64,000 nt of DNA, from NCBI GenBank assembly GCA_018697195.1, contig CM031857.1:67543053-67607052 (forward strand), read 5' to 3'. Shown piece by piece: positions 57,401 to 62,183 of the stretch. The DNA comes from Certhia americana. Its lineage: Eukaryota; Chordata; Aves; Passeriformes; Certhiidae. Numbering within the stretch: the stretch's first letter is position 1; each line of letters opens with the position of its first letter. The notes under the pieces were generated by a model, which was not told the origin of the DNA, made no database searches, and saw nothing but the letters and a program-made list of their open reading frames with translations. Position numbers and translations under genes: made by a program.

Positions 57401-60400
57401 TTCCATATGAAACAAGTGTTCTTCTTTTCCAGATAACAGACTCCTAAATTTACTGAGGTCAGATACACTGAACAAGTCAGAAAACTGAAATCTAAGTTAT
57501 TCAATCATCACCTGAAAGTCTACTTTTCTGCAGCTAATGAATACCTTCTATACAGTCAGAAAAACTTCCCCAAAATTATGAGACTCATGGTACCACCTGT
57601 ACAATCTTACTGCTGACTCATAGATTTTGAGGTAGAATAGATCAGTAAGAAAATCAAACCAATACCTGTACCTACAGAAGCTTATTAGTAATTCTTTTAT
57701 CAAACTAATCAAGTTTACTTTAAGTTAAAAATTCTCTTAATGATGCTGCATTTTATTTGGCACAAAATACATATACATTGCCAAGAAAAACTGCAGAACA
57801 TTAAACCAAAATATTAATCAACTTCCAAGGACTCACTAAAGCAATTTACTAATTTTGCACTGATCTGTTATGAATTGAATTATGAATAATACAAAGAGAT
57901 TGCTCTTGAACTATAGGCTACATTATTTCATAAAGAAACAACACCTTGCAGCTTATTTTCATGGTGTTAAGAGCATTGAGATTCACATGACACTTGTGAA
58001 TAAGGTGAAGAGCAACAATCACTTTCTCCACCTCTGAATGTCGAGTTCTTAATGGCTGCTGGAATATTGTAATCCAAAGCGCTCATTAAATTTGACTACA
58101 AATTCAGCTTCCAGAGTGCCTAAATAGAAGATGAGATGATAGTTTCTGTACTAGCTTTTCTCCCAAAGCATCTGATTTCTTGGAAAACAAAATTGCTACT
58201 GCTTTCAAAAAGAAGAGAGCATAAAAAATAGAACTATGCTGTTTGACTCAGTAGTTTTCATATCAGCTGTAACACAGTGGAACATTCTGAATCTTCATCT
58301 TTGTTGTTTCACTTGCTATCATCAAAAATTAAATGTGCACCTTAAATCAAGATACATGGTGAATCATACATGGTAAAACTTAAATATCCACCACTGGGTG
58401 AACAGTTTTTATGCGTGAAGATTTTATTTCTTCTGTGTTAGTTTTTATTTTCTGAAAGGTAAGACGCTGACTTAGAGAGATCAAAGCAGAGATGCCCACA
58501 CCCTAATGCCTGGCTTGTCCTTGTAAACATATAGTCCCTGCTAAATGGAAGAATGAATTATGTAGGAGAGGGTAAATAGCACAAGATAAGAGCAACCTAC
58601 TCCTAATTACTCTTCTCAGTTAGCCTTTTGTAATGTTCCAGTACACTCAAGGAAAGGAGTGGGAAAACCCAAAGCCCTCTGGTCTCCTTTACACTTGTCT
58701 CACACATAAAGAAACTGTTTTCCCTAAAGATGAAACCCATACATAGTTTATTTTCTGACCTATTTGTTTACTTCCTCTTGAATCAGATGACTGTAGTAAT
58801 GGTTTATTCTTAAACATGATGGAAATAGAATATAATCTAGAAAAGGAAAGTTAATCTGCTGTTGAAAGATGTGTCAGGTTACAATAACCATCTGATCTAA
58901 TCCATGTGTAACACTGAGAAGAGAAGCTCACCAAATTCTTCTTGAGACAGTCAAAAGACCTCTCAGAAAAGGGATGCCCTCTTGAGGTTGAATGACCAAA
59001 TAATACAAAAGCCACTGAAAACAATGCCTAATTATTTGAGAACCTACATGTGTTTTTATCAAGACAATATTCATCCTCGTCTCTCTGTTCTATACATCTA
59101 TTCATTAACAATGAATTTTTCTGCTACATGAACCTCCCCCTTAAAGCTGTATTCCTCCCATTTGTATAAAGCTAAAAAAAGTCATAGTTTAAAACTTCTG
59201 CATAAACTAAACACGTAGATGCCAATCACTCAAAGTACAAGCTGTGTTTGGTGGACTCCGATTTCTCAGTATTCAAATAACATTATGAAAACAGAAGATG
59301 GTGAACTGTGGATTTCTGTCTAAGTTTCTCTCAGCAGTAAGCGTGAAGTACTTGCATGAATTAACAGTAGAGGTGGAAAACACCCAGGGTGTCTGAAGGG
59401 GGGTTGGCAGCAATATTTGTAGAGTTGGGGAAAGTTACATGGCCTTACAACTTTTTCTTTGCCAAAAGAAAAAAAAAAAGGGGGAGGAGGCAGGTAGGGA
59501 CTGGAATCCAAGGTGCTACACCCCTGTCTAACAATCAGATACTTGTTTTCTGTGTGAAAGTACTTATGTCAGCAGTGAATTTCTAAAGCCAAAATAGACT
59601 GCATCATATGGAAAACTTTTATACCTCCATGTAAAAAACAGATACTAAGCCATAAACCCAGAAATTAGTGATAGTTCAAATACCAGTGATCATAGTATGA
59701 CCCAGCTTAGAAACAGAATAAGGCTCAAACTACTGGGCTGTGTTAAACACCAATTAGTTTTATACCTAAAATATTCTAATATTTAATGCTTAAATAGTGG
59801 AATCAATTTTCTTCCTGTTGCTCAACAATTACTTCTCTTTTAAGGTTCTCTCCTCTTCTATGACACAATCATTTTTAGGAGGCACATGATAAAAGTAACA
59901 CATTTTTTGATTCCTTCATCTTATTCTTGATTTAAGGCCCTCTCTGCATCTACTAAGTATATTTAGAGAAAGATTCCATCTCTATTCAGACTAAAAAAAA
60001 AACACCTGCCTCTTCAAAAAAACCCAAAAACAAACCAACAACCAATGCACAAAAACTCCACTGCTTAGAATGTCCAGTAGTGAAAGACTTTTCAATCTGC
60101 TCTATTTTAAAGCTTCCAAATGGAAGCTCAGATTTTCCTGACAATAGACACATCCATTTTCAGACATTCCAGTGCAAAAATAATCACTGTACTGATTCTG
60201 CCACGATAAGCACTGTGATGCATTGAAAAGTATAGAAAAAAAACAAAACCAAAAAAACCCTCCCATAACAAACCAACCACAAAAAAAAACCCTGAAAAAC
60301 AAAACCACCCCACTTTGTCAGTTTCATAACCTCAGGATATGAAGCTGGTTTTCTCCTTCCCTTCTCAGCTACATTTTTCAGGAAATACACAATTTTTCAC

Positions 60401-62183
60401 TATCATGCAGAAATAAGCTGGAGTGCCTTTCTCTACCTGAGTCACTCAGAATGAAGATCAATGTTCTAATGGTCAACCCTGATCTGACTCAAACACTGTC
60501 TAGAATAATAGCATCACATTAGTAAAACACATACAAAAACCCATTATGACTTTCAAAGATATAAATCTCAATGCTTCAATACGAAACTGACTTTAAGCCA
60601 AGAAAAACCTTGAGAACAACCTTCCATAGGGGTGAGCTGAGGAGATTATCAGTTAGTTCCATATCCATAACTACTCACAAGAACTAGCCTTTAGTTTGTT
60701 CACATTGTCTTGGCCAAGGATCCTACCACTCCATTTATCCAAAGCAACTAAATCTAAGAACTACATCTGACTGTTAAGCTTGGATACATATGGAACAGCC
60801 ATTCCATATGTAGCTTCCTACTTGGCAGTAAAACTATAGTTCCACCACCCAGATGGACAAGTGTCCCTTAATAGAGTAACAATGATGAAAGGTGAAGAGT
60901 TAGCTTATTTAAAAAGCACAAGTTTCTGTCACCAGACAGAACACACAGACTAACTACCTTCTGCGAAATTTCTTCGAATTTCTAACTTGGTTTCCTTGCT
61001 GACAGTGGGTTGATAAAGTCATAGAGAGGACAGAGCTAAAACTTCTCACAGCAGCTGAAGAAAGGACTGAGAAATTCTGTTTGGACACAAATATTTTACT
61101 GTACAGTGCTGAGAACAGAAATGAAGATAAGCTCTTTCTACACCATAGTCTGAAGCTGCACTACTTGAGATAAGCAGAATAATCTGGTAAGTCTCCAAAA
61201 AGTCAATACCAAATGAATAGATAGAGGGTTTGCTTCACCCTTCCAAAGTCATCTGTCTTGAGATACAGTAACTACATGAGGTTTGGCAAATAGGGATAAG
61301 ATAGCTAAGTGGTTCTACAGTGCATTTGTATTATAAGGACATTCAGCTGACTAGAAAGTGTTTTCACTGGATGTTTCAGTGGTTCTGTCCTTCAGAACCA
61401 TTCCAAAAATGAGCTTTCTCTTTACTGACTACAAGCCTTTGTGCCTGCAGCAAGCCTTCATGAAAATCACTTCAAGACTCTAGCTTAAATAGAGAAATAA
61501 TAGCTCTCTAATAGAGAAAGAATGCAGCACAGCAGTATTTGAAAATAGCACTGCTTCTGCACAAATTTATTTTCTCTAAAGAGTAAAGATGTAAACATTT
61601 TTATTAAGTTCACTCTATGGTTTCCACGCATTTAAAGTGATGGAAGTCAGGGGTTAGATGGGGAGAAAACATTAATACAAACACTTACACATCATTTATT
61701 ACATTTTCCATTACAGAGGAATTTTCAGAGGTAACTTTGGAGTCCTTAGAATGCTCCCTTCCTCCTTTAGCCAATATGGCCAAATCTTTGCAGCAGTAGT
61801 CTCTAACTGTTGGCTAGACATAGATCTCAAAATTTACCTCTAAGATCAATAGGTTTAACTACACTTAGTGTTTAGGAAATGGAGAACTAAACCCACTGTT
61901 CATATTACTTCCTGTTGAACATTAGTAGCAAAAGCAGTTGAACAAGGTTAACATTGGAATCACAGTCACGTAAAATACAGTAAACAGACAATACTGGTCT
62001 ACTACTAACTAAAAAACCAGATTGTTAGGTTTTCTTGCATTTCTCTCAGTAACCAAAGTTACTGTCATTTTTGAGTCAAAACTTTGTCAGGTTAGTTACA
62101 GGCTTACCTTGTTGCGTGTTTTTACTTTCAATTTAGTCTTCTGTTTTCTTTTCAATTTTTTCTTGCTAAAAAGTTTCTTACTT
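412..62183 (-). CDS. MYCBP2: MYCBP2, partial gene (28 internal coding exons)
   Basis: Joined minus-strand exons encode about 1,284 residues that I recognise as the N-terminal quarter or so of MYCBP2, the giant (about 4,600-residue) PHR-family E3 ubiquitin ligase. The family acts at presynaptic terminals and growth cones in axon guidance, synapse formation and axon degeneration, and binds partners through its RCC1-like and PHR domains; its RING and tandem-cysteine domains lie C-terminally, outside this window. Visible in order: a lysine-rich segment (residues 1-25 of this piece), an acidic segment (about 75-90), helical sequence (98-240), RCC1-like strands (about 270-990) with a Cys-rich insert (about 645-715), a linker, and the first PHR domain (about 1130-1284). 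Every exon has an AG acceptor; 25 have GT donors and three have GC donors. All phases match across the 27 internal junctions. There is no frameshift or internal stop, so the gene looks functional. The first coding exon and promoter lie right of 64000. Confidence 0.97.
576..710 (-). CDS. MYCBP2: MYCBP2 exon E27 (PHR1 domain)
   Basis: This 135-base exon (phase 2 to 2) encodes [20 protein letters not shown] and then [16 protein letters not shown] and [22 protein letters not shown] is a PHR-domain core strand. Acceptor TCTCCCAG; donor GATGG|GTATAT. Confidence 0.97.
711..1570 (-). other. Intron E26-E27
   Basis: 860 bases of AT-rich intron. I see no exon, repeat family or RNA gene in it. Confidence 0.75.
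1571..1662 (-). CDS. MYCBP2: MYCBP2 exon E26 (PHR1 domain)
   Basis: This 92-base exon (phase 0 to 2) encodes [20 protein letters not shown] and ends AYDCAA, an acidic loop within PHR1. Acceptor TTCACCAG; donor CCAG|GTAAGA. Confidence 0.96.
1663..3268 (-). other. Intron E25-E26
   Basis: 1.6 kb of intron, AT-rich and mostly featureless; a short near-repeat CTCATAAGGA is seen twice at about 2881-2900. No mobile element recognised. Confidence 0.7.
3269..3396 (-). CDS. MYCBP2: MYCBP2 exon E25 (PHR1 domain)
   Basis: This 128-base exon (phase 1 to 0) encodes [20 protein letters not shown] then the glycine-rich [20 protein letters not shown], the hallmark of a PHR beta-sandwich. The acceptor sits after a long T tract ending TTGCAG; donor AAAG|GTAGGA. 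Confidence 0.97.
3497..3622 (-). CDS. MYCBP2: MYCBP2 exon E24 (into PHR1)
   Basis: This 126-base exon (phase 1 to 1) encodes [20 protein letters not shown] and ends [11 protein letters not shown], the entry to the first PHR domain. Acceptor TTCTTTTAG; donor GAAA|GTATGT. Confidence 0.96.
3755..4785 (+). mobile_element. Solo LTR, songbird ERVL-type
   Basis: A GC-rich block (strongest at about 3990-4550) ends in sequence I recognise from passerine ERVL LTRs: the stretch from about 4575 (GGGTTAGTGCTGGAATGG) through CTTTGTCTGGAAGCCCTTAA to the terminus TTCAAACCAAGACA. It starts TGTTAGGGG and ends in CA, as an LTR should. No internal gag/pol sequence is present, so it is a solo LTR. I could not match 5-base target duplications (GTTAC left, GCTTT right), so the left boundary is approximate. 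It lies antisense to MYCBP2 in the E23-E24 intron. No viral protein is encoded here; the 60-115 codon frames within are not gene-like. Confidence 0.72.
5717..5889 (-). CDS. MYCBP2: MYCBP2 exon E23 (linker before PHR1)
   Basis: This 173-base exon (phase 2 to 1) encodes [20 protein letters not shown] through [13 protein letters not shown] to RSHAALHIL. Acceptor GCTCTAG; donor CTAG|GTATGC. It belongs to the conserved region leading into the first PHR domain. Confidence 0.96.
5890..8209 (-). other. Intron E22-E23 (GC-AG)
   Basis: 2.3 kb AT-rich intron beginning with GC rather than GT at its 5' end and ending with AG. No repeat family recognised; short open frames inside have no family resemblance. 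Confidence 0.75.
8208..8209 (-). promoter_or_regulatory. GC 5' splice site after E22
   Basis: The donor reads GGAG|GCAAGT on the minus strand. Apart from the T-to-C change it matches the donor consensus, as is usual for functional GC sites, and it gives the right TGG-AG|G-TTT codon junction. Confidence 0.93.
8210..8363 (-). CDS. MYCBP2: MYCBP2 exon E22 (GC donor)
   Basis: This 154-base exon (phase 1 to 2) encodes [20 protein letters not shown] through SDSEQ-like linker sequence ([13 protein letters not shown]) to DPVYDVIW. Acceptor TGATCCAG. The donor is GGAG|GCAAGT, giving a second consecutive GC-AG intron. This is the linker between the RCC1-like and PHR domains. Confidence 0.96.
8711..8712 (-). 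promoter_or_regulatory. GC 5' splice site after E21
   Basis: The donor reads ATAG|GCAAGA. Reading on from the exon reaches a stop after about eight intronic codons, and no GT nearby restores the HIIG-LVPAS junction. Confidence 0.93.
8713..8917 (-). CDS. MYCBP2: MYCBP2 exon E21 (last RCC1 strands, GC donor)
   Basis: This 205-base exon (phase 0 to 1) encodes [20 protein letters not shown] and then a blade with [18 protein letters not shown], ending SRHII. Acceptor TTCTACAG. The donor is ATAG|GCAAGA, so the following 349-base intron is GC-AG; the next exon joins in the expected frame only here. Confidence 0.96.
9767..9834. repeat. Two-copy tandem duplication, 34-base unit
   Basis: Copies at 9767-9800 and 9801-9834 differ at two positions by eye (ATATC/GTATC and GTACCA/GCACCA). 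They are directly adjacent with no spacer. Confidence 0.95.
9879..9897. repeat. T19 homopolymer
   Basis: Nineteen consecutive T on the + strand, within an intron. Confidence 0.95.
10906..11023 (-). CDS. MYCBP2: MYCBP2 exon E20 (RCC1 repeat)
   Basis: This 118-base exon (phase 2 to 0) encodes [16 protein letters not shown] and then the RCC1 strands [19 protein letters not shown]. Acceptor TATATAG; donor TCA|GTAAGG. Confidence 0.96.
14686..14701. repeat. (TC)8 microsatellite
   Basis: Eight TC dinucleotides preceded by a pyrimidine-rich tract from about 14664. Confidence 0.9.
16323..16463 (+). mobile_element. tRNA-Ile-derived SINE with CR1-like tail (TguSINE1 type)
   Basis: Positions 16323-16396 align along their full length (74 bases) with a tRNA-Ile: A-box-like TTAGCTCATCTGG, anticodon arm TGCTAGTAACACCA, B-box GGGTTTGATCCCC and 3' end ACAGGCCA. 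The anticodon loop and acceptor stem carry substitutions, so it is not a working tRNA. A short body (TTCACTTAAGGACAC) follows, then a tail GATGATCCTTGTGAGACCC ending in the repeat TTCTGTGATTCTGTG. This is the structure of the zebra-finch SINE TguSINE1, which is mobilised by CR1. It lies antisense to MYCBP2. Confidence 0.88.
16882..16963 (-). CDS. MYCBP2: MYCBP2 exon E19 (canonical RCC1 repeat)
   Basis: This 82-base exon (phase 1 to 2) encodes [20 protein letters not shown] and GHGDVNS, the clearest RCC1 motif in the window (strand, NG turn, strand, YTFG, G-x-x-GQLG). Acceptor TTTTTCAG; donor CCAG|GTAAGC. Confidence 0.97.
16964..17697 (-). other. Intron E18-E19
   Basis: 734 bases, about a third of which is a CR1 3' fragment (17305-17544); the rest is unremarkable. 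Confidence 0.75.
17305..17544 (+). mobile_element. CR1 LINE 3' fragment
   Basis: Non-autonomous 3' end of a CR1 retrotransposon: GTCAGGGAGGATTTAGGTTA, then GGAAAGGGCTCTTCACCCAA, then GGAGTTGGACTTGATGATCC and a decayed terminal repeat (TCTATGTTTCTATG). Its last 50 bases match the tail of the nearby SINE at about 16410-16460. It is 5'-truncated, as CR1 copies usually are. Confidence 0.87.
17698..17817 (-). CDS. MYCBP2: MYCBP2 exon E18
   Basis: This 120-base exon (phase 1 to 1) encodes [20 protein letters not shown] and ends with the RCC1-type strand [11 protein letters not shown]. Acceptor TTTATAG; donor CAG|GTAAAA. The 140-codon minus frame over the same bases is a different frame and a shadow. 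Confidence 0.96.
20533..20625. repeat. Imperfect tandem duplication, period about 50 bases
   Basis: Copies at 20533-20576 and 20584-20625 share TTTTTCCAGTGGCACTAGCT and flanking ACGT...TTACAC, with a few substitutions and a 2-base indel. Confidence 0.9.
22786..22990 (+). mobile_element. CR1 LINE 3' fragment
   Basis: Matches the CR1 3' end: GAGGGTGATGAAGCACTGCC, GGCCAGGCTGGATGGGGCTT, TTTGAGCAACCTGATCTAGT and ending with ACAAACCATTCCATGATG. It is truncated at the 5' side and diverged. Confidence 0.9.
25250..25357 (-). CDS. MYCBP2: MYCBP2 exon E17
   Basis: This 108-base exon (phase 1 to 1) encodes [20 protein letters not shown] followed by a basic run ending KHKRDKHK. Acceptor CTCCTCAG; donor AAAG|GTATTT. 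It is isolated between two introns of more than 7 kb. Confidence 0.96.
31241..31550 (-). mobile_element. CR1 LINE 3' fragment, inverted
   Basis: Reverse complement of a CR1 3' end: GGCTGGAAAAGACCTTCAAG, ACCATCGAGTCC, CTTCAGGGATGGTGACACCA, TTTCTGTGAAGAACTTCTGA and CCCCACCTGGCTCCAACCTC in the expected order. It is in the same orientation as MYCBP2, unlike the other CR1 copies. Confidence 0.92.
32657..32678. repeat. A22 homopolymer
   Basis: Twenty-two consecutive A on the + strand (T on the transcript strand), about 250 bases downstream (transcript sense) of exon E16. Confidence 0.95.
32930..33031 (-). CDS. MYCBP2: MYCBP2 exon E16 (charged helix)
   Basis: This 102-base exon (phase 1 to 1) encodes [20 protein letters not shown] and then [13 protein letters not shown], a highly charged helix that is probably exposed. 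Acceptor CTATTTAG; donor AGAG|GTGAGT. Skipping would keep the frame. Confidence 0.96.
33032..33742 (-). other. Intron E15-E16
   Basis: 711 bases of AT-rich intron with an A13-14 run near 33677; nothing else recognised. Confidence 0.75.
33743..33888 (-). CDS. MYCBP2: MYCBP2 exon E15 (second half of Cys-rich module)
   Basis: This 146-base exon (phase 2 to 1) encodes [20 protein letters not shown] with seven more cysteines, then a charged helix ending [10 protein letters not shown]. Acceptor TTTGCTGCAG; donor CTGG|GTAAGT. Cysteine pairing suggests zinc binding in what interrupts the RCC1 repeats. Confidence 0.97.
33889..34556 (-). other. Intron E14-E15
   Basis: 668 bases that split the cysteine-rich module. 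A motif ATATTTAGCTATA occurs twice near 34420-34460. No element recognised. Confidence 0.7.
34557..34761 (-). CDS. MYCBP2: MYCBP2 exon E14 (acidic loop, first half of Cys-rich module)
   Basis: This 205-base exon (phase 1 to 2) encodes a short acidic loop ([15 protein letters not shown]) and then six cysteines in MMC, EQC-x2-C-x2-C-x2-C and GASC, ending PDRVPGG. Acceptor TTAATTAG; donor AGG|GTAAGC. Because the acceptor-side codons precede the internal ATG, the Met at the start of MATAMDED is not an initiator. This stretch is unmistakably MYCBP2. Confidence 0.97.
34762..35223 (-). other. Intron E13-E14
   Basis: 462 bases, about a quarter of it a CR1 tail (34840-34964). Confidence 0.75.
34840..34964 (+). 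mobile_element. CR1 LINE 3' tail fragment
   Basis: About 125 bases matching the very end of CR1: GGACTCTGAGCAACCTGATC, TAAATGACCTTTAAAAGATT, and terminal CAAACTATTCTATGTGTCTA. It lies only about 125 bases inside an intron of the densely packed RCC1 exons. Confidence 0.9.
35224..35382 (-). CDS. MYCBP2: MYCBP2 exon E13 (RCC1 repeat)
   Basis: This 159-base exon (phase 1 to 1) holds a near-canonical RCC1 repeat: [20 protein letters not shown] followed by GVNNKGQCG. Acceptor TCTTACAG; donor AAAG|GTGTGG. Reading through the donor would add frame-compatible codons up to an in-frame stop, but those extra residues are intronic. Confidence 0.97.
35383..36078 (-). other. Intron E12-E13
   Basis: 696 bases with no recognisable element; the overlapping short frames on both strands at 35664-35982 are chance. 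Confidence 0.7.
36079..36243 (-). CDS. MYCBP2: MYCBP2 exon E12 (basic loop and RCC1-like blade)
   Basis: This 165-base exon (phase 1 to 1) opens with a basic loop ([13 protein letters not shown]) and then an RCC1-like strand pair ending [15 protein letters not shown]. Acceptor TTTAAAG; donor ACAA|GTAAGT. The symmetrical phase means skipping would keep the frame. Confidence 0.96.
36244..37128 (-). other. Intron E11-E12
   Basis: 885 bases, nothing recognised. Confidence 0.7.
37129..37333 (-). CDS. MYCBP2: MYCBP2 exon E11 (RCC1-like blades)
   Basis: This 205-base exon (phase 0 to 1) starts [16 protein letters not shown] and ends [11 protein letters not shown]. Acceptor TTGTAG; donor [29 protein letters not shown] matches the RCC1 repeat signature (G-x-x-H-x-hydrophobics-x-DG-x-hydrophobic). 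Confidence 0.97.
37334..38844 (-). other. Intron E10-E11
   Basis: 1.5 kb AT-rich intron, nothing recognised. Confidence 0.7.
38845..38921 (-). CDS. MYCBP2: MYCBP2 exon E10
   Basis: This 77-base exon (phase 1 to 0) encodes [20 protein letters not shown] and ends ASGK. Acceptor TTGCACAG; donor [20 protein letters not shown] is a typical RCC1 strand followed by a turn. Confidence 0.95.
38922..39505 (-). other. Intron E9-E10
   Basis: 584 bases, nothing recognised. Confidence 0.7.
39506..39644 (-). CDS. MYCBP2: MYCBP2 exon E9
   Basis: This 139-base exon (phase 0 to 1) encodes [20 protein letters not shown] followed by a helical stretch that ends LEKDLHII. Acceptor TTGCAG; donor ATCA|GTAAGT. The + strand open frame across it is a shadow. 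Confidence 0.96.
39964..40017. repeat. Two-copy tandem duplication, 27-base unit
   Basis: Copies at 39964-39990 and 39991-40017 share GAACCCA(A/G)AATTCTGCATGC, with three differences over 27 bases and no spacer. Confidence 0.95.
40193..40228. repeat. Degenerate TTTACTA microsatellite
   Basis: Four to five imperfect copies of TTTACTA spaced by 7-11 bases. Confidence 0.8.
40821..40894 (-). CDS. MYCBP2: MYCBP2 exon E8
   Basis: This 74-base exon (phase 1 to 0) encodes (D)[18 protein letters not shown] and ends at SRD. The acceptor has a long pyrimidine tract and CTCACAG; the donor is GAT|GTAAGT. It continues the propeller-like region. Confidence 0.95.
44088..44145. repeat. Two-copy tandem duplication, 29-base unit
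   Basis: Copies at 44088-44116 and 44117-44145 match at 28 of 29 positions (core TTGTCACAGATTTGTAAAAG), directly abutting. Confidence 0.96.
44739..44830. repeat. A/C-rich low-complexity tract
   Basis: Runs of A interspersed with C runs (CCCCCC, CCCC) and few G or T; the chance 100-codon + frame over it comes from this composition. Confidence 0.8.
45287..45383 (-). CDS. MYCBP2: MYCBP2 exon E7
   Basis: This 97-base exon (phase 0 to 1) encodes [20 protein letters not shown] and ends at VALP plus a split Asp codon. Acceptor TTGCCAG; donor CTG|GTAAGA. It is a beta-rich propeller-type segment. Confidence 0.96.
45384..47130 (-). other. Intron E6-E7
   Basis: 1.7 kb AT-rich intron, nothing beyond short CA/TA runs near 46410. 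Confidence 0.7.
47131..47202 (-). CDS. MYCBP2: MYCBP2 exon E6
   Basis: This 72-base exon (phase 0 to 0) encodes [18 protein letters not shown] followed by WLGYAQ. Acceptor TTTTCAG; donor CAG|GTAGGT. It continues the RCC1-like blade of the previous exon with a basic loop (KNRKEKK). Its length is a multiple of three in phase 0, so skipping it would keep the frame. Confidence 0.95.
47480..47722 (-). CDS. MYCBP2: MYCBP2 exon E5 (start of RCC1-like region)
   Basis: This 243-base, phase 0 to 0 exon encodes [18 protein letters not shown] and continues to [12 protein letters not shown]. The last third ([19 protein letters not shown]) has the hydrophobic-strand, DG-turn, strand, G-x-G pattern of an RCC1 blade. 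I place the donor at AGG|GTAATG; the GTGAGG just upstream would remove two residues (VR) in frame and is less likely. Confidence 0.96.
47941..48137 (-). CDS. MYCBP2: MYCBP2 exon E4
   Basis: This 197-base exon (phase 1 to 0) reads (E)[15 protein letters not shown] and ends [11 protein letters not shown]. It has acceptor TCTCTGCAG and donor CAG|GTCTTG. It is leucine- and alanine-rich helical sequence in the N-terminal, armadillo-like part of the protein. The + strand reading frames across it are shadows. Confidence 0.96.
48138..49414 (-). other. Intron E3-E4
   Basis: 1.3 kb intron, no recognisable element. Confidence 0.7.
49415..49568 (-). CDS. MYCBP2: MYCBP2 exon E3
   Basis: This 154-base exon (phase 0 to 1) encodes [15 protein letters not shown] and continues to EPPEVL, a mostly helical segment of the N-terminal region. 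The acceptor is CTTTAG and the donor CTAG|GTAATA. The split Glu codon at its end joins correctly to the next exon. Confidence 0.96.
51727..51740. repeat. G14 homopolymer
   Basis: Fourteen consecutive G on the + strand, followed by a G-rich stretch (AGTGAGGGTGAAGGGTGTGG). Confidence 0.95.
54169..54170 (-). promoter_or_regulatory. GC 5' splice site after E2
   Basis: The donor reads AAAG|GCAAGTAA, an otherwise perfect donor consensus. The in-frame continuation past it hits a stop (TGA) after three codons. Confidence 0.93.
54171..54386 (-). CDS. MYCBP2: MYCBP2 exon E2 (acidic segment, GC donor)
   Basis: This 216-base, phase 0 to 0 exon encodes 72 residues starting TENLEST and ending PPIKLPK. 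It contains an acidic, serine-rich patch [13 protein letters not shown], a good casein-kinase-2 type sequence. The acceptor is TTTTTCAG. The donor is AAAG|GCAAGT, so the following intron is GC-AG; the reading frame and the next exon (IIEVGLCEV) allow no GT alternative nearby. Confidence 0.95.
54387..62107 (-). other. Intron E1-E2
   Basis: 7.7 kb, the largest complete intron here. It contains an A/C-rich tract (60235-60312), an A-rich run followed by GGGGGAGGAGG near 59468, and a balanced-composition stretch at 57950-58130 that may be a conserved non-coding element. No recognisable transposon or RNA gene. Confidence 0.65.
60235..60312. repeat. A/C-rich low-complexity tract
   Basis: Nearly pure A and C over about 75 bases; three overlapping minus-strand frames of 61-68 codons rich in Phe, Trp and Gly arise from it and are not genes. 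Confidence 0.85.
62108..62183 (-). CDS. MYCBP2: MYCBP2 exon E1 (lysine-rich)
   Basis: This 76-base exon has acceptor TTTTTCAG and donor AAG|GTAAGC. It opens with the third base of a split codon and ends in phase 0. It encodes 25 residues, 14 of them Lys or Arg, including KKKLKRKQK, which looks like a nuclear-localisation or nucleic-acid/acidic-partner binding patch. Known MYCBP2 has a similar lysine-rich stretch just before its TENLE sequence, which fixes the assignment. The preceding exon, with the start codon, is outside the window. Confidence 0.88.

Noticed and set aside
60102..60390. Phe/Trp/Gly-rich minus-strand frames resembling membrane proteins
   Set aside because: They come from an A/C-rich simple tract read on the opposite strand in three overlapping frames.
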